From positions 15,566,534 through 15,630,533 of the forward strand of contig CM060203.1 of NCBI GenBank assembly GCA_030562195.1: 64,000 nucleotides of DNA. Reading direction: 5' to 3'. The notes beneath the pieces were generated by a model that was given only the letters and a program-made list of their open reading frames with translations, was not told where the DNA came from and did no database searches. The DNA comes from Nipponacmea schrenckii (Eukaryota; Mollusca; Gastropoda; Lottiidae). This document shows positions 24,487 through 36,400 of the stretch, piece by piece (position 1 is the first letter of the stretch; each line of letters opens with the position of its first letter). The translations under genes were made by a program, and so were the position numbers.

Positions 24487-27400
24487 CTGCAGAATAATCA
24501 ATAAAGGCGTGGATTATTCTTTTAATTCAGCTGAAAATATTCTGGAAGCTGTTACATGTAATTGCATTCATAGTGATGGCCTTGCGTTAGGTTTTAACAA
24601 GATTTTTAAAGTGGGAAAATGAAATGAAATTATTGAGTTTTAAACCTTATTTTTCTGCATCCAATGGAATACTGAAGAATAACAACATCATGAACTATGC
24701 AATGAGGGAAATTGGCCGTGACAGGAGCATATCAGGTTCTTTCTCAAGAGTTCTGCATATACTGTAGAACGTTTCAGATGGACGTACCTGTACAATTAAT
24801 TCAGCAAACTGATTGATAAATGCATCATCAGTTAGACCTTTAGTGTAGATAATATCAAAGGCCTTATCAAATGTTTCAATTTCAAAATCACTGTCCTGCG
24901 CCAGTGCTTTCACGAACTCCTCGTCATCACTTTTACAAATTTGTAGAATTATTTTAACTATATTGGTCAGCAAGGTCTTAGGGTTGAAATTATACCTGTT
25001 AAATACATTTTTAAAATTTTTAATTACTTAAGTTCGTTAATACGAAAAGTTCATTGTGGCTTATTATGTAGCAGCTTGTCCTTGTCTCATGGCAATGATT
25101 TTCCCTGGTTTCTACCCATTCACAGTATATTTAAGTCTTTGGAATATACAATATAAATGGTGACTAATTGACCTTGAACAGACTATTACTATGTAATAGA
25201 TATAACAAATACATACTTGGCCATATTCTTCACTTTATAATCCTTCGCTTTATTTCCACATAGTGATAACAAAAATCCGCAAATCTTAAAAAAAAAATTA
25301 ATAAAACATAATAAAGCAAAACCAACTCTTATTTCAATCTACATATATGTATTTTTCATTTACAAAGTATCTAGAGAAATCAGATGATTGTGAAAATTAA
25401 TGCCGATTTCAATCAAATACTGTATAATTGCGAATACAATGCGCACCCTTTCTTACTCTCTATTTTATATCTTAAAATAGCTCTGTCCATTGACACTAAC
25501 CATAAATAATGCACACTCCATTCAAACTAAGTGATTAACGATAATCTAATATTCAGCCCATGGGAACAAATAAAGGCCGTAATTTACATTGATCAAAAGT
25601 AGGACCATGATCCTGTCTAACATTCAGTCCAATAGGACAAACACAAAATTTACTTACAGCAGATGCTGATCTATTGGACAAAGGTTTGATGTTAAAACAG
25701 TTTGATACGACATCCTCTTCTGTTAACAACAGTATAAAATCTAAGGTCTGATTTGCCTGGAATAAAAGGAGAGATTAATATCAAGTAATACAGCGAGTTG
25801 GATTGTCGTCTAAACCATCTTAGGTACCATGGATTCCAATGCTTCTGAGCTTATCCCGTCTATATGAGATCATTTTAACAAACAACACAAGACACTCACT
25901 AAAGCCATAAATCCACGACCTGCATTTTCTTCATTTAACAAAAACATTGTTTTATCTTGTTGTTCTTTAGATGATAATTGGTTCCATTCAGCTTCTACAA
26001 TACAACATACAATTAATAAAGATTTTGATAAACGGTAAAGGTGCGCATTATATTCGGAATTAAACGGTAAATACGACTTTATAATCATGCAAATGGCTCT
26101 ATACTAGTTATCTAACATGTACAGCTGTCAGTCAGGTAAACTTGTTTCCACAATATTGTGCATGAATTGACCACGGGCATAAATAAATGGTAAAGGTGCG
26201 CATTATTTTCGGAATTATACGGTAAATACTTTATTTTCATACAAATGGCTGTATACTAGTTATCTAACATGGACAGCAGTCAGGTAAACTTCTTTCCACA
26301 ATATTTCCCATGAATTGTCCATAGACATAAATAAAATGAGAAAAGTTTATATCTATATTAAATAATCAAAAAATACATACCATTGTCTTTAGCCATTTCA
26401 AGACGTTTAACATTAGCCATTCGGGACAGTGAATCATGCAACATATACAGCAGAGTATCCAATATGGCACCAAGAAAATTCTACAGATAAAGAATGCCAA
26501 GAAATACTGGCTTTATGTTTTTATATAGAACTTAAGCATGTGTAGTGGGTGGGACTTAAATGTCAATCAAAATTCATTACTACATACTATCTAAATATAT
26601 TCTAAGACTCGTGTGATCTATTCATCTGTTCAGCATCTAGACTCAGACTGAATATATATGAATGCAAGTTTTAAAGGCGGGACTTCATATGTCAATCAAA
26701 ATAAAACAAGCTTATATAGACACAGGCCACTCCCAAGTAGACTTACAAAGAATACGGAATGATACATTTGATATTAACTATTGAACAAAAAAGTTTAAAT
26801 CCAAGTACTAATTGTGCATTTTTCTGCATATTTTAAAACATATACAAAACAAATCTATGTTGCTTTGGGTAGAATACATGTAAGTAGTAATAAGCACTAC
26901 CTAGATGTGCCTAAATGTCTATTTCGCCTTTAGAAAACTTACCTGAAACTCTGCCGTTTGATGTAATTCTAAAATATGTCCTTTACAGTCAGGTCTTTTC
27001 CATAAATGTTGAATTAGTTGACTGATTCTTGCCCTAGGGAAAATAATTTTGAAAAGAAGATATATACATGTGTTAACTGTTCCTATTGTTTGTTAATAGA
27101 AAGTAGTTTGAGATAGTCGATCTCTTTGAACTGGAAGCGTTTCCAGCAGCCGATTAATAATTGTCAATAAATTCATTGTTAATTAACCACCCTCTTACTG
27201 TTAATCTCTTAATTAACTAAATTAATCGACCAATAGTGATAGGAGTCTCATTGACTTAACTTGATTGTAGGGTAATTTAATTTTTAATATTTTTTTTTTT
27301 AACATCACTGACCTATACTTGATGTCCGACATAGCTTATTTTCAATCAGAAATCTAAGATGAGGAAACGGACATGTCCGGCATATATTGACATATCGACA

Positions 27401-30400
27401 ACCCCAACAGTATTGCAAGGGCGGACTGAGTAGCTCTAATTCCTTAGGGCAATAGGCTTCCTAAGGCTACACCATAATTCCCAACTCATCATTGACTCAC
27501 CACTTAAATTGTTTTTTGCCCTCACCCAGCCTATTCTGAATTTTTTTTTTAAACAATATTTATTCAATATTTGTAAATAGTAAATACATACATATGTATG
27601 GTTTTGAAAGTGTGGAAGTTACTGTATTTACCTGGCAGTATATTTATCAAATTCATCTTTATCTACGTCTAAACCCTCTACAACATCTACACTTATATAG
27701 GTATGTATTAAGGCTGGACCAAGTTTATATTGAACTGTAGGACTGGTGTGTACCATTAATGCTAAATCAGACATAGTACTACTACCCCAGCCAACAGATC
27801 CTCTGAAAGACAGTAAAAGGAAAGAAATAGTTAGGATATCGACCTTATGAGGATCCGATTCGTTAGTTGGTTCATCTGCTTCGATTGATAAAGCAGCCAA
27901 GAAAACAATGTCAAGGTTTGGTAATGCTCTGGAGCCTTATTCTCGATAACTAAACATAACAAGATTTTGTCGTTCCAGTTTTTTGATGGGTCAACCACTA
28001 GATTGTAAAATTTAGTTTTGTTATCCAATCAGATAATTGTATTGCTTAAAATCGGGATTTTATCTAAGTTAAGTTTTCGAGAATAAGGACCCAGACTGAC
28101 TGATATCTTCTAAAATAAGTATATATTGTTTTGGGCATTATAGCAAGGCATGCTCACCTATCTGGAACACCCTTGACACTCTGTGAATAGGTTTGTCAAC
28201 CTGACATCCCTTAGAAGAGTCCACATTGCTTACATTAACTATTCTGTATATTTAATAATATCAGACAATAATGGCATAGTAATATGAGAAATCTTGATTC
28301 TCATTGCATACTAAATGGCCTCCATAAATTTCCTTGATACAAATCTTACCTATTGTGATTTGGTGTTGTTTGAACAAACTGTAACAAACTAGATACTATT
28401 TTACTGGCTACGATTGGTCCTGGCATTAAATCTGGTCTTTCTAACAACATCACACAGCAATCAACAAACGGTGACAACTATAATATAATCACAAAGTTAT
28501 ATACAAAACTTGAGACTCTCAGACATTTAAAAAAGATAATATAATAATACAAATTAGTGATCAATTGATGATAATTACTGTGGTATATCACTGGGGAATA
28601 CCATGATATAGTAATGATAAATATTGCGATGTATCAATGATGAATATTGTAAAATACTTATGATTAATATGGTGATATATTGATGATAAATATTGTGATA
28701 TATTGATGATAAATATTGTGATATATTGATGATAAATATTGTGATATATTGATGATAAAGATTGTGATATATTGATGATAAATAGCGTGATATATCATGA
28801 GATAAATATATGTTGATGTATTAATAATAAATATCTTGATGATAAATATTGTGATATGTTGATGATAAAGATTGTGATGTTTTGATGATAAATATTGTGA
28901 TATATTGGTGATGTTTTGATGATAAATAGTGTGATATATCATGAGATAAATATATTTTGATGTATATTGTGATACATGTATGTTGATGTTAAATATATCG
29001 TGATGTATTGATGATAAATATTGTGATATGTTGATGATAAATATATCGTGATGTATTAATGATAAATATCATCATATATAAATGATCAATATATAAAGTA
29101 TATGAATGATGAATATCTTGATATATTGATGAATAGTATTGTGATATATTGATAATAAATATAATATTGTGATATATCAATGATAAATACCATGATGATA
29201 AATATCGTGATATATTGATGATAAAAATATTGTAATATATTAATGATAAATATCGTGATATATGAATGATAAATATGATATATTAATGATAAATACTCTG
29301 AAATCTTAATGACATATATTGTGATACATTCATGATAAAAAAGATAATTTTTATTTAAACCAACATCGCCCAGCCCCAGTACTGATTATAAAACTTACCG
29401 ATAAACCCCACAATATTCCTTTATGTATATATATAACATGTCCAGCCACAAATTGAAACCACTCAGCCATATCTTTAACACAATATTCTGGTACTAGTTG
29501 AAACGTCAATCTTATATCTTTACTATCCTTCTACAATATACCAACTGAAATTAAGTTTTTGCTTTTCTCCACCCTATAGTTTAAAGGGGATTGAGTGTTC
29601 CCTAATTTGACCTAATATGGTGATAAAATAGGACCTAAAATCCCCTTACATTAATATAGCACCTTAGAAGAAACTGAAATGAAATAAATACTGAAAATCA
29701 TTTTTTATCCCAAAAGATAAAATGCCATAATAAAATGCATTGGTTTTAGTTGAATTACAGAACAACAGACATCTTACTGAAATTGGAATGTTGTCAATTA
29801 ATATCCGTTTAAAAATCTAAAAAAAATATTATAGTAATTATCATAAAATATTGATATTAAAAAAGTAATAAATTTATTTTTAAAAACATATAATAATTAA
29901 ATTAAAATTATATTTACTAAGTAATTATCCATTTGATTATTGAAAAACGTTAAGTAAATTGATTAATAAATCGTTTTAAGATTTCAAGGGATTCTGTTAC
30001 TTTATGACACCAGGTAAGTTCACTGATGAATATATACTTATATTGACCATTCTTGAGAGCTAAATTTCATCTTCATGCTAAAACCCAGTATCCCTTTAAA
30101 CACAGAACTAATACCTGTTGAAGTATATCCAGTAATACTTGTGCTTGAGTTAAATAAAACATGGTTACATTTTTAATTAATTCTGGATCAGCTATACTGG
30201 TATCCCACATTAATGTTAATAACTGAAAACAAAAAAGTTTCAGTTCAAATTGACTTGAGCAGATTTCATGAATCCTCCATCGTTTCTGATACAAAATCCT
30301 CACCAGGACAGCTAGTTTAGATATTGAAGATTTGGTCAATCAAGCAGTCCTACAAAAGCACTGTTGACTTTTTCATCAACATGTGAAATGAATTAACAGA

Positions 30401-33400
30401 TCCTAAACTTTTTAGACATGGTTTGTTTTTAAATAAGCATCTCTTAAAAATACCTAATGACTTAAGGAAAGTATTAAGATGATTGCAGGTAAAAAAAAAT
30501 TGCCTACCACATGCATATCTCTAATCTGTTTTTCATCTGGTGTTCCTTTCAAAGCTTGTAATTTGGCTGTGAATTCTCTACAAGAGAAATAAAATTTTCA
30601 TTAAATTTTCAGGTTTGAAGCTTGTATTTTCATATCAATTCACTTCTATTGTCAATGAATGATAACACTTACTTATATACATGTATATGATAACAGTGTA
30701 TCAATGAATGATAACAGTTACTTTGTATCAATACATGATAAAACTTACCCATACAAATGATTATAATGTAACAATGAATGATAACACTTACTTATAGAAA
30801 TGATTATATTATTAATGAATGATAACACTTACTTTGTATCAATACATGATAACACTTACCTTTTCAAATGATTATAATGTATCAATGAATGATAACAGTT
30901 ACTTTGTATCAATACATGATAACACTTACCTATACAAATGATTATAGTGTATCAATGAATGATAACAGTTACTTTGTATCAATACATGATAACAGTTACT
31001 TTGTATCAATACATGGTAACACTTACCTTTTCAAATGATTATAATGTATCAATGAATGATAACAGTTACTTTGTATCAATACATGATAACACTTACCTAT
31101 ACAAATGATTATAGTGTATCAATGAATGATAACAGTTACTTGGTTTCAATACATGATAACACATTTTCAAATGATTATAATGTATCAATGAATGATAACA
31201 GTTACTTTGTATCAATACATGATAACACTTACCTATACAAATGATTATAGTGTATCAATGAATGATAACAGTTACTTGGTTTCAATACATGATAACACTT
31301 ATATTTTCAAATGAATATAGTGTATCAATGAATGATAACAGTTACTTGGTTTCAATACATGAAACACTTACATTATCAAATGAATATAATGCATCAATGA
31401 ATGATGACAACACTTACCTATGCATATGATTATAGTGTTTCAATGATGGTATTAAACCAACACTTAGTGTTCGTTGTGTTAAGTGATAACACTCTGTTAT
31501 AAAATTATGTTGTGTTTGCAAATCTGTAGGTAAGGCACCAAATTTCTTCTCTTTGTCATATACTAAAATTCCAAAAAAGATTCCAAAACAAAGTTCAAAA
31601 TATGTCTTTGTAAAAGCTAAGTCATAAAACTTTAGTTTTTGTGCAATTGCAAGAACCACAGAATAAAATTGGAATTATGCAAAGAAAGCTATCAATATCT
31701 CCTTTAGATTATCTTCACAATGTCAAGCTATTATGAACTGCATCTTATACCTTGACTGCAATAGCCACCTTTCTTGTACTTTCTTAATACACGAGGCCAT
31801 TTGATTGGATCGTGTGCTAACGAATACAGCCAAAATATAGTTCACCTTTTTACAATTCCTTTAAAGGGATACTGCATCTTAGAATGAACATAAAATTTAA
31901 AAATCTAAAACTTGGCCAATAAGAGTTCTATTCATCAGTAAATATGCCTACTTCTATAAATTACATATAAAATAAATGAATATCTATAAAACTAAGTCAT
32001 TATCTATAAAAATGCATTTGTATATATTGAAAAACGCTTAATAAATTGATTCAGCATTTTTCAAAAATAACTCAGTTTTATGAGTTTCCCAGATTTTAAG
32101 GAATTCTGTTACTTTATGACACCAGGTAAGTTCACGGATGAATAGATTATTGACAATTCTTGAGAACTAAAATTTTATGTTCATGCTTAGACGCAGCATC
32201 TCTTTAAAGAAACCAACAAGAAGTAGTATTACCTACCAATTTGACCAGAGGCTAAACAAGTCTCAAAATCGTAATTTAATCTACAAGCTGGTGATGTGGT
32301 ATAGTTCAGTTCAATTTTATTCATCTTGTCCACATTACCATATATGGGTGTAAAAAACTTCAGCATTACTCCACAAAAGTTCAACATGAATCCTGAAAAT
32401 GTTATGTTACACTTCTTGAACACCTGTTTCCACTCTTTAATTGGGTTTTCAATATGTAATATGCAAAATACATTCATTAAGATTAGGTTTAGATGACAAA
32501 TATAAAAACTATATTACATAATTAAAATTAAATTAAAATTAAATTAAATTAAATTAAATTAAATTAAATTAAATTAAATTAAATTAAATTCAAATTAAAT
32601 CAAATCAAATCAAATCAAATCAAATCAAATCAAATCAAATCAAATCAAATTAAATTCCAATGTAATTTTGGATGTGGTCAAACATACCATCAGAGCAACA
32701 AGACTGTGTTTGAGCATCAGTTATAAGCAGTGAAGCAGTTCGTAGATCATTTAAGCCTATCACAGCAGCTAGCCATGACAATCCAACCTCTCGATAACTT
32801 TTGTTACTGATGACTTTCTTTAATGCTGTATATATACACTGCTGACACTGGTGGTAGCCATCTTGAATTGACTTCTGGAAAAGAAAATTTTCCTTGTTAG
32901 TCAGACAATGCAGCTCAGAGGGGCTGACATGGATAAAGCGTCTAGCCATTGTAATGGGATGAGAAATGGATGCTCAATGGCCGGTGCAAAAAAGTCCTCA
33001 AGTCCTTTGACAGTTTAAAGTAAAAAATGAAATGGCTTTTGGCATTCCCCTTGTTCATTACACCAATTGGATGCAGAAAAGAAGAAAGCCCAACTCCATT
33101 TAATTAAATTTCTTATTTTGATCTTTAATTGCAGGTGAACCAGATATTCAAATTTTCAATCTGAGAAGTGCTACAGATAAATAAATTAAACCCTGGGAAA
33201 TTGGTAAGTAAACATAAGTAGGGCTTATCTCTTTGAAGGGAAGGGGGTGGAAAGGGCAAGGAAAGGCATACCAGTAAATATTTGTAAATATACTGAAAAT
33301 TGGTGCCATTTATCAGATATCATATTAAGCCTGATATCCAATTCCTCCACAGTGAAAGCGGCACATACCAAACATTTTATGTCCATTTTTATTGGCATTG

Positions 33401-36400
33401 ATTCCAAAATGATTTTTGACCGCCTGGTTCTGAGAAATTTAAATTCAATTTAATCAAACCTCTAAAATCTTTAGATCAGAATCGTTAATTTGAGATGATT
33501 TGCGTTGTAACTCCAGGAACGGTATGACTGACTTTCCTGTTAATGCCATCACGGTACCAGTTTTTTTAGGGTTGGGTACTGTAGTTACTGATAGTAGTGG
33601 ACTCAATATTGACTCTACCTCAAAAAAGATTCCCTGAAAACAACAATAACATAAGATTAAGCAGAAGGCAAAACAAAAACATTACCTGAATGAACCACAT
33701 TTGATATATATATCTATATATATCATCATTTTTCTGATTTTAGGTCTATGTTAGAAGTACTATGTATTCTCATTGTAACATATCAACTATAGTGAACTCC
33801 ACATTAACCGTGTGCCAGTGCCTTCTGGTGAATAGTAGCTTGTTGCCTTTCAACCAGCCTAATCTCTATTTAAGTTTTCAAAAAATTTACTTTTAATTTT
33901 TTCACTTACACTTAATAAGTAGCTTTTGTGATAGCGAATTATTATTAAAGAAGTCTATTTTATTTTGTTTGTTGAAAAATCTGATGCTATCAGTGTCACG
34001 ATACATACAAAATTTAGAAAACCTCTTTTGAATTTCTTTATTGATAACACTATAATTATTATCTGATCAAGTTTTAAACTGTAAACTCACCAAATCATTT
34101 TGAGCTGAATCAACTTCTGCTTGTAATATCACTGATAAAACTTGGCTGATATTCACCTACAGACAAATATCATAGACAAGATTAAGTTTATATTCTCCTT
34201 GGGAGATCTGCTATATCTCAGTGAATTGAAATGCCTGAAAGTCTTGGGTTCTATAAATATCTATATTATAGAGCCAGTTTATTGCAGTTGGCTTTGGATA
34301 GGAAACACCCTCTTAATAGAAAATGATTTGGAAGGCCGCATGGGGCATCATCCTCATACTTGGGGTTCAGTTGTAAGGGAGGATTTTAGGGTTTACCAAG
34401 GAAAATTTTTGAAAATTATGTTTGAATTGCTTGCATCTGAGGCATTTGAAAACATCATTCCTGATACAATACGTACAATAATGGCCCCGGAGAAAAAAAA
34501 CGAAAAAATGTCATACATTCCTGAAAAGGTCCACTAAACTTAGCAATTAAACTTACATTAGAAAATAGTACTTCTAATCCTTTCAACGTGTTCATTTCTT
34601 GTAAAACCATCTCGTCAATTCTGAAACCAAAAAAATGATCAAACCAACCAATCAACATATTTGCATGTAGCCATTTTTAAGTTTTGTTTTGTAAATATGT
34701 ACACAATGTGAATAACATATCACGCTTTCATGTTTGGTTTGAAATACCTTGTTTCTTATTTAAGTTCACCTCCTATAAAATGCTATTTGGAACAATGTGA
34801 GGCATGGTGCTATCTATCTGATAAGTGGTGTGGTAAGAATGATGAAACCAAAAAAAAGAAAGATGTTGCAAGTCAATGACTATGCTGTTTGACAAGACTG
34901 TTCATACATTCATTCTTTAAAAAAGCTCCACTGAATGTCACATGAATTTCAAACCAACCAATCAACACGCTTGCATGTAGCCATTTTTATGTTTTGTTTT
35001 GTAAACATGCACACAGTGAATAATTTATCAGCATGGGCACGCTTTCATGTTTGGTCTGAAATACTTTGTTTCTTGATTAAAATTCCCCTCCTATGAAAAG
35101 CTATTTGGAACAAAGTGAGGCGTGGTGCTGATAAGAGGTGTTGTAAGATTGATGTAAAAAGGATTTCAAACAAAAACAAACTTACCTTTTAACATTATGT
35201 AGCTGTTTCCCAGCCGCTTGTATTAATGTTGATAAAAACGAGGAAGACTTGTTACCATGGATACCAGAGTTTAAAAGATGAGTCAACATTGTTGGCGAAA
35301 CTAAGACACCATCTTTACTCCAACCACCAACTCTCCATAAGAAATCTATACTTTCATTCTAGAAATATTGCAATTGTTTTATTTGATTCCATTAAAAGTA
35401 TAGTCAAGCAAAGGAATTGCCATGCACAACCGGGTCAGTTCAAAACATACACAGGATCAGTCCATTTCATCAAGAGGTAGGATAAGATGAACACATTCTG
35501 GTATGGTTAATACAGCCCCTTAATATCACTATGATAGAAAATATAAATTCAAAGCAGTGGGGCCTGAGAGTATTAAAAAAATTAGTGGGCTTTCGTGGGG
35601 TTGAGTACTTTAATTTGGAGGAGTGGCGCATGTCCCATGCCCAAAAATAACCTGGGACTATTCCCTGGTTCAAATTTTTCTTACTACCGGGTATTTTCAA
35701 GTTTTTTTGGGCATGGGATATTCACCACTCCCCTTCCAAGTTTTATTCTAGTATAAGACTTACAACTCTTTCAGAAGAACCATATTCAGACCACAAATCA
35801 TCTTCTGTACTTCCTGTAGCACCACCTGAAAATAAACCAGACATAGAATCACACTGGAAGAGAAACAAGCTTAAAATTGTCCATGTTTTGAAAGGTATTC
35901 AAGTAGTTGCATTGATTTTAAAAGAGCATTCAAGAGACCTATATAAAGACGGATTGTAGAACAGTCTGGGAAGTATACATTAAGTCATTTGCTTATTTTC
36001 ATCAAACAATGGTGGTCATGGGTTATAATTCTAGTCATCGTGCAAATTCTTGTGAGCATTGTATGACGTCATTTGCTTATTAACATTAAACATGGTGGGT
36101 TACAATCTCAGTCAGCTTATGAAAGCCTTTTGAACCTTTATAAGGTATCTATCCTCATTATGCCAGTCTGATATTTAAATTGTAAGAGTGAAATGGTTGT
36201 CTCTTTCCTTTTTTATTTTTATCCCTCAGTTTAGCTTCAAACTTGAAAATCCCTAAATTTCCACCAAAAAATATCAATACTCACCAACAGAAACAATGTC
36301 AAATAAGGCGTCTGCTGTCTTCAGTTTTAACCAATCAGAAGCTGTTTTGACGATCTCATTATCTGCCATATATGGTGTGTTAGATTCACATATATCAAAA

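Noticed and set aside
28664..29180. Frames rich in [10 protein letters not shown]
   Set aside because: Minisatellite translation inside an intron of the E4-E2 gene.
33225..33407. Possible extra E4-E2 exon
   Set aside because: Exons 33460-33633 and 32688-32874 join in phase 0 without it, and it lacks proper splice borders.
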